64,000 nt of DNA, taken from Oscillospiraceae bacterium. GTDB taxonomy: Bacteria; Bacillota; Clostridia; Oscillospirales; Oscillospiraceae. The stretch is from positions 1 to 64,000 of the forward strand of contig JAFZDL010000025.1 in assembly GCA_017561205.1 (NCBI GenBank), given 5' to 3'. The position numbers and the translations under genes were made by a program. Numbering within the stretch: the first letter of the stretch is position 1; each line of letters starts with the position of its first letter. The notes beneath the pieces are model-generated. The model was not told the DNA's origin. It worked only from the letters and a program-made list of their open reading frames with translations, and did no database searches. Positions 1 through 7,609 of the stretch are shown here, one piece after another.

Positions 1-264
1 GCTGTTGCTGCTCCCGCTGCTGGCGGCGCTGCTGCTGAGGCTGCTGAGGAGAAGACTGAGTTTGATGTCATCCTGAAGGATGCTGGCGCTTCCAAGCTGA
101 ACGTCATCAAGGTTGTCCGCGCTGTTACCGGCCTGGGCCTGAAGGACGCTAAGGATCTGGTTGACAACTGCCCCAAGACTTTGAAGGAAGCTGTCTCCAA
201 GGAAGATGCCGAGAAGATGGTTGCAGAGCTGAAGGAAGCTGGCGCCGAGGCAGAGATGAAGTAA
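1..264 (+). CDS. rplL: 50S ribosomal protein L7/L12, C-terminal part (5' end outside window)
   Basis: The reading frame is open from base 1 and ends with TAA at 262-264, giving the last 87 residues. It begins with an Ala/Gly/Glu-rich hinge and continues with the conserved globular domain ([36 protein letters not shown]-type helix ending EAGAEAEMK). L7/L12 forms the ribosomal stalk that recruits and stimulates the translational GTPases. The N-terminal dimerisation domain and start lie to the left of the window. A strong terminator follows directly, so this is the end of its transcription unit (normally with rplJ). The Ala-rich hinge explains the GCT-rich sequence at the very edge. Confidence 0.97.
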   Translation, partial: AVAAPAAGGAAAEAAEEKTEFDVILKDAGASKLNVIKVVRAVTGLGLKDAKDLVDNCPKTLKEAVSKEDAEKMVAELKEAGAEAEMK

Positions 265-287
265 TTTTTACTTCACTTTACACACAG

Positions 288-327
288 AAAACAGCCGCCG
301 GTTTACTGGCGGCTGTTTATGTTTTTT
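288..327 (+). terminator. Intrinsic terminator after rplL
   Basis: A perfect 9-bp stem ACAGCCGCC (291-299) / GGCGGCTGT (308-316), with an 8-nt loop, is followed by TTATGTTTTTT. It separates rplL from the membrane-protein gene, although that gene's SD begins right after the T-run. Confidence 0.9.
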
Positions 328-338
328 AGGAGGTTCTT

Positions 339-1142
339 ATGGAATCCATTGTAAATTATTTTGAGTCCTTTCAATTGGATATCGGTGCTTTTTTGAAGGC
401 TAACTGCATGCTTATTGCTGCATTTCTTGTTCTTGGTATGTTAGGCCGATTTGCATTTGGTAAAAAATCTGTACTGTGCCGTTCTGTTTCCTCTGCAATT
501 GGCATTTTCTTTATTTACGCCCTTACTGTAGTACTTTGCTATGCCGGCGCAGAATTTCAGAAATTCATTGCTCCCCTGCCCTTAGTAACGATTGCAAATG
601 ACACTATGACTCTGTTCTCCTTCCAGCAGCACTACACTGTCGTCTGTACAGAAGTTTTGAGCATGATCATCCTAGCATTCTTGATGAATCTTGCAGACGG
701 ATGGCTGCCTGTAGGCAAACACCTCATCAGCTGGATTTTCTTCCGTTGTCTGGGTGTCGTACTGGCTCTGTTCCTGCATTTAGTAGTTACCGGCCTGCTA
801 ACTGCTTATTTACCTGAGGGACTAATCACCTATGCGCCCACCATTTTGCTGGGTCTTTTGGTTTTGCTGTTAGCAACCGGCGCACTCAAGTTCCTTGTAG
901 GCCTTGTGCTTACCTCTGTAAATCCGCTGATTGCAGCACTCTATACCTTTTTCTTCGCCAATGTTATCGGCAAGCAGGTAACAAAAGCAATGCTGACAAC
1001 CGCAATTTTGATCGGCTTGGTTTTGATTTTGCAAAAAATGGGCATATTCGCCATTTCTGTAGCATCTGCTGCACTGGCCGCATATATTCCTTTAATCCTT
1101 TTGTTGCTGGTTCTGTGGTATATTGTTGGCAAGCTTTTATAA
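339..1142 (+). CDS. Integral membrane protein of unknown function (267 aa)
   Basis: ATG at 339 follows an AGGAGG ribosome site at about 328-333. The product is very hydrophobic, with roughly seven or eight predicted membrane helices: around residues 20-40, 48-70, 100-120, 130-155, 163-190, 193-212, 218-235 and 240-265. Short charged loops carry most of the Lys/Arg. There is no signal peptidase site and no soluble domain. I do not recognise the family; a pore, transporter or CvpA-like membrane protein are only possibilities. The gene sits between the rplL terminator and the promoter of the next gene, so it is either monocistronic or reached by read-through from rplL. No promoter of its own is visible in the short gap. 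Confidence 0.8.
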   Translation: MESIVNYFESFQLDIGAFLKANCMLIAAFLVLGMLGRFAFGKKSVLCRSVSSAIGIFFIYALTVVLCYAGAEFQKFIAPLPLVTIANDTMTLFSFQQHYTVVCTEVLSMIILAFLMNLADGWLPVGKHLISWIFFRCLGVVLALFLHLVVTGLLTAYLPEGLITYAPTILLGLLVLLLATGALKFLVGLVLTSVNPLIAALYTFFFANVIGKQVTKAMLTTAILIGLVLILQKMGIFAISVASAALAAYIPLILLLLVLWYIVGKLL

Positions 1143-1181
1143 AAAAGTAAGAATTTTTTTCAAAAACAACACATTTTTTAT

Positions 1182-1210
1182 TTTACAAATCACAAATAAT
1201 GTATTATAAT
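1182..1210 (+). promoter_or_regulatory. SigA-type promoter for the CofE-family gene
   Basis: -35 TTTACA (1182-1187), a 17-nt spacer and -10 TATAAT (1205-1210), in an AT-rich gap. The predicted start near 1217 leaves a leader of about 60 nt. Confidence 0.75.
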
Positions 1211-1219
1211 ACTCGAGTG

Positions 1220-1247
1220 GTAAATTTTTAGGCTCAACAAAATTTAC
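1220..1247 (+). promoter_or_regulatory. 5'-leader hairpin upstream of the CofE-family gene
   Basis: GTAAATTTT (1220-1228) pairs perfectly with AAAATTTAC (1239-1247) around a 10-nt loop at the very 5' end of the predicted transcript. There is no T-run, so it is more likely a 5' stabiliser than a terminator. Confidence 0.4.
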
Positions 1248-1277
1248 AACTAAACTTATCAGATTGGAAGTGTTATT

Positions 1278-2474
1278 ATGAGCCGGACATTAGGTACTGT
1301 TTCTATGGGTGTTCGCGCACCGATTATTCGCAAGGGTGATAACCTTGCAGAAATCGTTACCGGTTCTATCTTGGATGCCATTAAGAATGATGGATTGACT
1401 CCTCGTGATCGTGATGTTGTCGCAATGACTGAGTCCATCGTGGCTCGCGCACAGAACAACTACTGCTCTGTTGACGACATCGCAACTGATGTTCGCAACA
1501 AGTTTGGTGGCGAGACCGTAGGTGTCATCTTCCCTATTCTCAGCCGTAACCGTTTCTCCATTTGTTTGCGCGGTATTGCTAAGGGCTGCAAAAAGGTTAT
1601 CGTGATGCTGAGCTATCCCGCCGACGAAGTGGGTAACCACCTCATCGACCTGGACAGCGTAGAGGAAAAGGGAGTCAATCCTTACAGCGATGTGTTGACT
1701 GAGGCCCAGTTCCGCGAGCTGTTTGGCTATGTAAAGCACCCCTTCACCGGTATGGACTATATCACCTATTATAGAGAGTTGATTGAGGAAAGCGGCGCTG
1801 AGGCTGAGATCATCCTCGCAAACGATCCCAAGGCTATTCTCAAGTACACCAAAAATGTGCTGAACTGCGACATTCACACCCGTGAGCGTACCAAGCGCAT
1901 CCTGCGCGCTGCCGGCGCTGAAAAGGTCTACGGCATGGACGAGATTATGACCGAAAGCATCAACGGTAGCGGTTACAATGCTCGCTACGGCCTGCTGGGC
2001 TCTAACAAATCCACCGAAGATGTGATCAAACTCTTCCCGCGTGAGTGCCAGGACCTGGTTGAGGACATTCAGAAGCGTCTGTTGGACGCTACCGGCAAGC
2101 ATATGGAGGTTATGGTCTACGGCGACGGCGCATTTAAGGATCCCGTTGGTAAGATCTGGGAGCTGGCAGACCCCGTGGTCTCCCCTGCTTACACCGCAGG
2201 CTTGGAGGGCACTCCCAACGAGCTGAAGCTGAAGTACCTGGCCGACAACACCTTCGCTGACCTCACCGGTGAGGAGCTGCGTGATGCCATCAAGAGCAAG
2301 ATTCTGGAAAAGGATGGCTCCAGCCTGGTTGGCAATATGGCATCTCAGGGCACTACCCCCCGTCGTTTGACCGATCTGATTGGTTCACTGTGCGACCTGA
2401 CCTCCGGTTCCGGCGACAAGGGTACTCCTATCATCTATATCCAGGGCTATTTTGACAACTATACTACTGACTAA
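1278..2474 (+). CDS. Coenzyme F420:L-glutamate ligase-family protein (CofE-like)
   Basis: ATG at 1278 is preceded by a GGAAG site. The 398-residue product has the CofE/FbiB-N fold signature. The N-terminal part has MGVRAPIIRKGDNL and a SILDAI helix, then GLTPRDRDVVAMTESIVARAQ (about residues 39-60), a feature of F420-0 gamma-glutamyl ligases. It is longer than archaeal CofE (about 250 aa) and has a C-terminal extension rich in acidic loops. True CofE adds glutamate to F420-0 using GTP. No other F420 gene is present here, and Clostridia generally do not make F420, so the substrate is probably another carboxylate. It is monocistronic, with its own promoter and a perfect terminator. The family call is firm; the reaction is unknown. 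Confidence 0.8.
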   Translation: MSRTLGTVSMGVRAPIIRKGDNLAEIVTGSILDAIKNDGLTPRDRDVVAMTESIVARAQNNYCSVDDIATDVRNKFGGETVGVIFPILSRNRFSICLRGIAKGCKKVIVMLSYPADEVGNHLIDLDSVEEKGVNPYSDVLTEAQFRELFGYVKHPFTGMDYITYYRELIEESGAEAEIILANDPKAILKYTKNVLNCDIHTRERTKRILRAAGAEKVYGMDEIMTESINGSGYNARYGLLGSNKSTEDVIKLFPRECQDLVEDIQKRLLDATGKHMEVMVYGDGAFKDPVGKIWELADPVVSPAYTAGLEGTPNELKLKYLADNTFADLTGEELRDAIKSKILEKDGSSLVGNMASQGTTPRRLTDLIGSLCDLTSGSGDKGTPIIYIQGYFDNYTTD

Positions 2475-2481
2475 TGTGAAG

Positions 2482-2513
2482 AACGGACACTTCAAATGAA
2501 GTGTCCGTTTTTT
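2482..2513 (+). terminator. Intrinsic terminator after the CofE-family gene
   Basis: A perfect 12-bp stem, 2482-2493 with 2498-2509, has loop AAAT and a run of six T. The opposite strand has no T-run, so it works for + transcription only. Confidence 0.93.
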
Positions 2514-2557
2514 ATTTGAAATTTTATTCAGTTATTTTACCTATCATCTTCTTATTG

Positions 2558-3205
2558 TTATATACTCTTAGGTAGAACAGACTCAAATCCATCTAAATGA
2601 CTTGTAAAATTCACAGCCTTGATCTCCAGCTTATTATCAGAAAAGCTTAACACGCTTATCGCGCAGTTGCCACCCCAACTAAGCTCCTGCATTGTAGACT
2701 CCGGCTTTCCGGATATCTTCCAAAGCGCTGTGCGAATTGTTGTCGCGTGCGCCACTACTGCAACACATTTCCCTAAATTAGCAACAGCAATTGCATGCAG
2801 AGCGTCCACAGCACGATTTGCAACATCTAAAACAGATTCACCGCCATCGGCACAGAAACGAATCAAATCCTGCCTCCAAATTGCATAGGCCTCAGGAAAC
2901 TGCGACGACAAATCAGCAAAGGGTATGTTTTCCCATTTGCCAGCATTAATCTCTCTCAAACGGCAGTCCGTTACAATCGGTAAACCAAAAGTGCGCGCTG
3001 TATGCTCAGCCGTTTGGAATGCTCGGGGCAAGTCACTGCTATATACAGCATCTACCGTATAATTTTTGTAGATATATTGCGCAGTCAATTCCGCCTGCCT
3101 GTGACCCAATTCGGTCAAAGGATAACCACTATGACCTGTAAAAAGGCCTAGGACGTTCCCCTCACTTTGGCCGTGACGGATCAGCAGGATTGTGGTATTA
3201 CTCAT
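2558..3205 (-). CDS. Histidine phosphatase / phosphoglycerate-mutase-like protein
   Basis: The 215-aa protein starts LLIRHGQSEGN, the RHG phosphohistidine motif with His11 as the likely nucleophile. It continues with GLFTGHSGYPLTELGHRQA, the YSSDLPRAFQTAE motif (second Arg) and VVAHATTIRTAL (second catalytic His near 153). This is the branch-1 histidine phosphatase fold (GpmB/CobC/PhoE-like). Substrates in this branch range from sugar phosphates to alpha-ribazole phosphate and cannot be assigned from sequence. Its ATG overlaps the TGA of the upstream mrp gene by four bases (ATGA, 3202-3205), so the two are translationally coupled. It is probably the last gene of that two-gene operon. Confidence 0.88.
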   Translation of the reverse strand: MSNTTILLIRHGQSEGNVLGLFTGHSGYPLTELGHRQAELTAQYIYKNYTVDAVYSSDLPRAFQTAEHTARTFGLPIVTDCRLREINAGKWENIPFADLSSQFPEAYAIWRQDLIRFCADGGESVLDVANRAVDALHAIAVANLGKCVAVVAHATTIRTALWKISGKPESTMQELSWGGNCAISVLSFSDNKLEIKAVNFTSHLDGFESVLPKSI

Positions 3206-4041
3206 CCTAACTTCCTCTCAGCCTGCTCTACCGCAGTCAGCACATCAGCAAGCGCATCGGTATTGACAGATTCCATTTGTCCATTGTCAAAGCACTCTGC
3301 AACCTTAGGATCGATGGGAAGTCTTGCCAGCACGGGCAGGCCGAACTCAGCTGCCACAGCATCCAGCTTGCTCTCACCAAACACATTGATGCGCTTGCCA
3401 CAATCGGGGCATTCTAAATAGGCATAGTTCTCAACGAAACCCAAAACCGGAATGTGCATCATATTCGCCATCTTCACTGCCTTTGATACGATCATGGATA
3501 CCAGATCCTGCGGGCTGGTGACGATCACAATGCCGTCAACAGGCAGGCTCTGGAACACAGTCAGGGGCACATCTCCGGTTCCGGGAGGCATATCTACGAA
3601 CATATAGTCCACATCTTCCCAAATTACATCTGTCCAGAACTGTTTCACAGCGCCGGCAATCACCGGACCACGCCACACAACAGGCGCAGAGGCATCATCT
3701 AACAGCAGATTGATAGACATCACCTGGATGCCACCGTTACTCAACGCAGGATACAGACCGTCTTCATTGGCGCCCTGGCACTCGTTGACACCAAAGGCAG
3801 TAGGCGCGGAGGGACCGGTAATATCAGCATCCAACACTGCAGTCCGTTTTCCCTTCTTTGACATTGCAGCTGCCAGCATAGCGGTCACAGTAGATTTGCC
3901 CACACCGCCCTTGCCGGATACAATGGCAATCACTTTTTTTACATTAGACTTGGGATTGGGCTGAGCCAGCAGACTCTCTTTCTTTCTGTCACCGCAGTCT
4001 GAACTGCTACAGGTGGAACAGTTGCCACTACAAGAACTCAT
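3202..4041 (-). CDS. mrp: Mrp/NBP35-family iron-sulfur carrier P-loop ATPase
   Basis: The N-terminus carries a cysteine cluster (Cys4, 8, 11 and 16). The deviant Walker A VSGKGGVGKST lies at residues 41-51, followed by DADITGPS, VDMPPGTGD and a C-terminal ECPDCGK CxxC. These are the hallmarks of Mrp/ApbC proteins, which bind and deliver Fe-S clusters to apoproteins. I chose ATG 4041 (279 aa) because GGAG lies 8 nt upstream; a GTG three codons earlier would overlap that site. The gene is followed, with an ATGA overlap, by the histidine phosphatase. A -10 TATAAT lies upstream at 4077-4082. The extra N-terminal Cys motif resembles eukaryotic and clostridial NBP35 forms rather than E. coli Mrp. 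Confidence 0.93.
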   Translation of the reverse strand: MSSCSGNCSTCSSSDCGDRKKESLLAQPNPKSNVKKVIAIVSGKGGVGKSTVTAMLAAAMSKKGKRTAVLDADITGPSAPTAFGVNECQGANEDGLYPALSNGGIQVMSINLLLDDASAPVVWRGPVIAGAVKQFWTDVIWEDVDYMFVDMPPGTGDVPLTVFQSLPVDGIVIVTSPQDLVSMIVSKAVKMANMMHIPVLGFVENYAYLECPDCGKRINVFGESKLDAVAAEFGLPVLARLPIDPKVAECFDNGQMESVNTDALADVLTAVEQAERKLG

Positions 4042-4076
4042 TTGAATCACTCCATTTAATCTAAATTCGTTTTATA

Positions 4077-4082
4077 ATTATA
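4077..4082 (-). promoter_or_regulatory. Probable -10 element for the mrp operon
   Basis: TATAAT on the - strand lies 36 nt upstream of the mrp ATG in a 76-nt gap. The -35 position (TAGATT, 17-nt spacer) is poor. Confidence 0.5.
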
Positions 4083-4117
4083 TCACACTGTAGGTAAAAA
4101 ATCTATACACACTTACA

Positions 4118-5980
4118 TTATGTCTGTGCAGATTCCCACTGCTCCATCAGTTCCAACAAAACAGTTTCCGCCGCTTCCTTTTCTGCAAGTAAACGTGTCA
4201 ATTCCTGATAGTCTGCAGCAGCGGCCTCAATGGAACCATCCAGTTCGGCAATCAGCATCTCCTGTTTTTCAATTTCCCGCTCCAAGCGACGGATCAGCTT
4301 ATCTGTTTCCTTTGTACCGCCCTTGGGCTTTTCTTTTTTTGCCTTGGGTTCAGTAACAACTTGCGGTTTTGACATATTCTCATGTTCCATAATGGAACGG
4401 TATTTACTGTAACCACATTTAAAGTCACGAATCGCGCCATCTTCTAGAAGCCAAATCCGTTCCGCAAATTTTTCAATAAAATAGCGATCATGGGACACAA
4501 AGAGCAAAACGCCTTCAAATTCCTCAATGGCAGCTTCTACCCATTCCCGGGAAGCAATGTCCAAGTGGTTGGTGGGTTCGTCCAGGATCAAAAGATTTAT
4601 CTTTTCATCCATCAGTATACACAGCCGTAGGCGGGATTGCTCGCCACCAGAAAGATCGCCAACTTTCTTGAACACATCTTCACCCTGGAACATAAACGCA
4701 CCTAAGCGGTCACGAGCGGTCTGTGGCGTGCAGTTTTTCTCATAAAGCATTGTATCGTACAAGCTTCGTTCCGGGTGGGAGAAATGAATAATCTGCGGCA
4801 GATAGCCAAATTTCACCGTTGGTCCAAACTGAATTTTCCCCTTGCAGTCTTCATCACCCAACAGGCATTTGATAAAAGTAGATTTACCGGTACCGTTATC
4901 ACCCAACAGCGCAATTCGTTCGCCGCCCTCAACTTTCAATTCCACATCGGAAAACAGAGTGCGCTCGCCAAAGGATTTCTCAACATTTTTCATTTGAAAA
5001 ACAACATCTCCGGAAAAATCCTTTTGCTGAAAGGTAGCTTTCATTGTCTTTTCTGTTTTGGGGCGTTCCGTCTTTTTGATACGCTCCATACGATGCTGAA
5101 TAGACATTGCCCGGCGGTAAAGTGTTCGGTTATTGATACCCCAGCCCTTCATTCTTTCCACTGTATAGCCCAACTGCTTCAGCTTGGCTTGCTCCTGTTC
5201 ATACTGCTTCAGTTGCAGATTGAATCGTGCCTGCTTTTCGTCCATATAGAAAGAATAGTTTCCGGAATAAAACTCCGCGTGACCATCAGTGATTTCAATC
5301 ACTCGTTGGGCAATGGTATCTAAGAAGTAACGGTCATGGGAAATAGCCAGGACAGTGCCTTTAAAATTGTTAATGTAGTTTTCCAGCCATTCCACACTGC
5401 GAAGATCCAAGTGGTTGGTGGGTTCGTCCAAAAGCAAAATATCGGTCTTCTCCAGAAGAAGCCGCGCTAAATTCACCCGGGTCTTTTCGCCACCGGACAG
5501 GCTTGCAAATTCTTGGATGCGCTGCTCAGACAAAATTCCCAAGCCGTTGCAGATCTTGTCAACTTCCACATCCATCTCATAACCGCCTCCGGCCTGGAAA
5601 CGGCTCACTAAAGCATCGTACTCCTGCAACAAATCATCAGACACTGATTCTGACATTCTTTGTTCCAGCTCAGCCATACGCTCACGGGTCTTTGTAAGCG
5701 CGCGGAATGCTGAACGAAGCACATCCTCCACAGTATAGCCCTCAGGAAACTTGGGAATCTGTGAGATCAGACCCAGCCGTTTATGGGGATTTATATAAAC
5801 CTCCCCGGAATCGTAATCCATCTGTCCGGTCAGGATGTTAAAGAGAGTAGTTTTGCCGCATCCGTTACGGCCCAAAATAGCGACCCGCTCCCCTTCCTGC
5901 ACCTCAAATGACAGATCTTCCAGGAGATTCTCACCAATCACAAAAAACTTTGTTAAGTTTTTGACTTGAATATCAATCAT
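4118..5980 (-). CDS. ABC-F family ATPase (ribosome-associated, Uup/YdiF type)
   Basis: The 620-aa protein contains two ABC cassettes and no membrane segment. Cassette 1 has Walker A GRNGCGKTT (about residue 37) and signature LSGGEKTRVNLARLLL with LLLDEPTNHLD. Cassette 2 has GDNGTGKST and LSGGEQSRLRLCILM with LILDEPTNHLD. A charged inter-domain linker (about residues 240-320, PtIM region) and a C-terminal Lys/Glu-rich coiled coil (about 550-620) match the Uup/YdiF branch. ABC-F proteins act at the ribosomal E site in translation control, and some give antibiotic resistance; which applies here cannot be told. The start overlaps the end of rnmV by 8 nt, and the gene is the last of comEC-holA-rnmV-abcF. 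Confidence 0.93.
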   Translation of the reverse strand: MIDIQVKNLTKFFVIGENLLEDLSFEVQEGERVAILGRNGCGKTTLFNILTGQMDYDSGEVYINPHKRLGLISQIPKFPEGYTVEDVLRSAFRALTKTRERMAELEQRMSESVSDDLLQEYDALVSRFQAGGGYEMDVEVDKICNGLGILSEQRIQEFASLSGGEKTRVNLARLLLEKTDILLLDEPTNHLDLRSVEWLENYINNFKGTVLAISHDRYFLDTIAQRVIEITDGHAEFYSGNYSFYMDEKQARFNLQLKQYEQEQAKLKQLGYTVERMKGWGINNRTLYRRAMSIQHRMERIKKTERPKTEKTMKATFQQKDFSGDVVFQMKNVEKSFGERTLFSDVELKVEGGERIALLGDNGTGKSTFIKCLLGDEDCKGKIQFGPTVKFGYLPQIIHFSHPERSLYDTMLYEKNCTPQTARDRLGAFMFQGEDVFKKVGDLSGGEQSRLRLCILMDEKINLLILDEPTNHLDIASREWVEAAIEEFEGVLLFVSHDRYFIEKFAERIWLLEDGAIRDFKCGYSKYRSIMEHENMSKPQVVTEPKAKKEKPKGGTKETDKLIRRLEREIEKQEMLIAELDGSIEAAAADYQELTRLLAEKEAAETVLLELMEQWESAQT

Positions 5981-6566
5981 CGTTTGCTCCGATTATTTTT
6001 CTCAATTCGTTAAGATCCATCAAAAGATTTATCGCCTGCAGTAACGCATTGCTACTGGTATGCTCCGGCAGATCCAACTTATGCAGCAATTGCAACCGTT
6101 TTTCTTTGCTGTTAGGACCACCGGACAGTCCAAGCTCCATAAAATCCTGCTTGGTAATATTACCTGCAGTGCGGCGTGCACTTTCCCCTTCTACAGTTGC
6201 ACCGGCATTGCGGAGGGCATCTATGATCACCTCAGGTCGCATACCCTCCACGCCTAACTTCCCTTCTTTACCGGGAGTAGTCTTACGCCGTTCCTTGCCG
6301 GCAATATCGGGAATATAGGCATGCTTCAATTGGTCAGCAGGAATTGCGCCCTTCAAATAATTGCGAATAACAAAGCCCGCGCCGTCAGAATCTGTAAAAA
6401 CAATCAGACCTCTGTTAGCTGCCACCTTACGTAAAAGGGCAAGTTGTTGCTTGTCCTTCATAATACCAAAGCCGGAGGTTTCCAAGATAGGTGCATCAAC
6501 AATTTGGGAAAGGGTATTTTTATCATACCGCCCTTCCACAACAATGGCTTCCCGAATTTTAATCAT
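5973..6566 (-). CDS. rnmV: Ribonuclease M5
   Basis: The 197-aa protein is a small Toprim nuclease. Glu11 lies in VVEGRYD and Asp59/Asp61 in FTDSDGAGF; these are the metal-binding residues. PDIAGKERRKTTPGKEGKLGVEGM and the C-terminal helical DUF4093-like region follow. RNase M5 makes the final double-strand cut that matures 5S rRNA on the 50S particle in Gram-positive bacteria. GGGAGG precedes ATG 6566 inside the holA 3' end, and the two genes overlap by 8 nt. The usual rsmA (ksgA) neighbour is absent; here it is tied to holA and an ABC-F gene. The catalytic EGRYD replaces the EGKDD seen in Bacillus. Confidence 0.92.
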   Translation of the reverse strand: MIKIREAIVVEGRYDKNTLSQIVDAPILETSGFGIMKDKQQLALLRKVAANRGLIVFTDSDGAGFVIRNYLKGAIPADQLKHAYIPDIAGKERRKTTPGKEGKLGVEGMRPEVIIDALRNAGATVEGESARRTAGNITKQDFMELGLSGGPNSKEKRLQLLHKLDLPEHTSSNALLQAINLLMDLNELRKIIGANDD

Positions 6567-7605
6567 TTCGTGCCTCCCGGGCTAATTGCAGAATCAGCAC
6601 CTCCAGGATTCTGTCTGCATCGTCAAAAGAGGTTTTCAGTTGCACATCGCATTCCAGCACCAATTCTGCTGCCCGCCTGTAGAATTTTGTAGAAAAACGT
6701 CCGGCAGCGGACATGGTTTTTCTGGCCGGGTAGTCACTTAAACCCATAAGTTTCATCAAATCTACGGCGGTTTTTCCGTTATCCAGCAAGGTTTTTGCAA
6801 CACTTAACTTGCGGAAATGACTGCCGATGATCGCTAAAATACCAATAGGTTCTTCCTGCATTTTCAGAAGCTGCTGCAGCTTCAATAACGCAGCACCATA
6901 TTCGCCATTGCTCATAAGATCTGTCATTTGAAATACAACAGCATCCAGCACCGGTTCGACCACAGCATCGATGTCAGCTTTTTTGATTTCATCTGCCCCG
7001 GAATAAGCGCAAATCTTAGAAATCTCACCGGAAAGGGCTGTCATAGTACCGCCGGTTATATCCATCAAATAGACGCACAGATCCGGTGCGATTCGCTTGC
7101 CGGACGCGGCAAAATGACGACCAATCCAGCTTACCAAATCCCGCTGAGATTGCTTTTGAAATTCTACAAGTGTGCCGTATCTGGAAACGGTTTCCCATAA
7201 CTTCCTTATCCGTTTATCCGGCTTAAAGGGAGTTGTTTCGTAGGTAAATACGACTGTACAGTATTCGGGGATATCGGACAGAATCTCCATCACCCGTTCC
7301 CTGTCAGCTTCATTCATTTTAAAGACATCAATTTCATCCACAACAACCATTGTGCGCTCTGCCATCATAGGTAGATTCTCCACACAATCAGCAAAGGTGC
7401 GCAAATCAAAATTTTCTGCGGTAAGTTTATGGAAATTGAAAGACTCCGTCAGCGGATCAATTACAATTTTACGGAGTTGTTTCAAATAATGGTTCAGAAG
7501 AAACACCTCTTCACCATAAAAAAAGTACAGACGTCCCGGCTCTCCGCGCTTGATTTCTTCCTTCAGTTGTTGGAGCAAATTGGGCTCCTCCGTCTTCTTT
7601 GCCAT
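6559..7605 (-). CDS. holA: DNA polymerase III subunit delta
   Basis: The protein (348 aa from ATG 7605) opens with a short Lys-rich lead and LYFFYGEEVFLLNHYLKQLRK, the degenerate P-loop region of the delta subunit. VVVDEIDVFK and the helical C-terminal collar domain (LLKMQEEPIGILAIIGSHFRKL) follow. Delta is the clamp-loader wrench that opens the beta clamp, working with DnaX, encoded at 30-31.7 kb. The start was set at 7605 because AGGGGGTGA lies directly upstream and a longer frame would run into comEC. It begins 4 nt after the comEC stop. The comEC-holA pairing is widely conserved in Firmicutes. Confidence 0.93.
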   Translation of the reverse strand: MAKKTEEPNLLQQLKEEIKRGEPGRLYFFYGEEVFLLNHYLKQLRKIVIDPLTESFNFHKLTAENFDLRTFADCVENLPMMAERTMVVVDEIDVFKMNEADRERVMEILSDIPEYCTVVFTYETTPFKPDKRIRKLWETVSRYGTLVEFQKQSQRDLVSWIGRHFAASGKRIAPDLCVYLMDITGGTMTALSGEISKICAYSGADEIKKADIDAVVEPVLDAVVFQMTDLMSNGEYGAALLKLQQLLKMQEEPIGILAIIGSHFRKLSVAKTLLDNGKTAVDLMKLMGLSDYPARKTMSAAGRFSTKFYRRAAELVLECDVQLKTSFDDADRILEVLILQLAREARND

Positions 7606-7609
7606 AATC

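Noticed and set aside
1..60. GCT-rich repeat resembling a microsatellite
   Set aside because: It is the Ala-rich hinge of ribosomal protein L7/L12 in frame.
1290..2102. A 270-codon antisense frame within the CofE-family gene
   Set aside because: It lies wholly within a well-supported gene on the other strand and has no SD or domain pattern.
4039..4053. Identical GTGATTCAAATG start context at mrp and at dacA (36343-36354)
   Set aside because: Two occurrences of a short translation-start sequence are compatible with chance and SD constraints. The upstream bases differ and no common regulation is implied.
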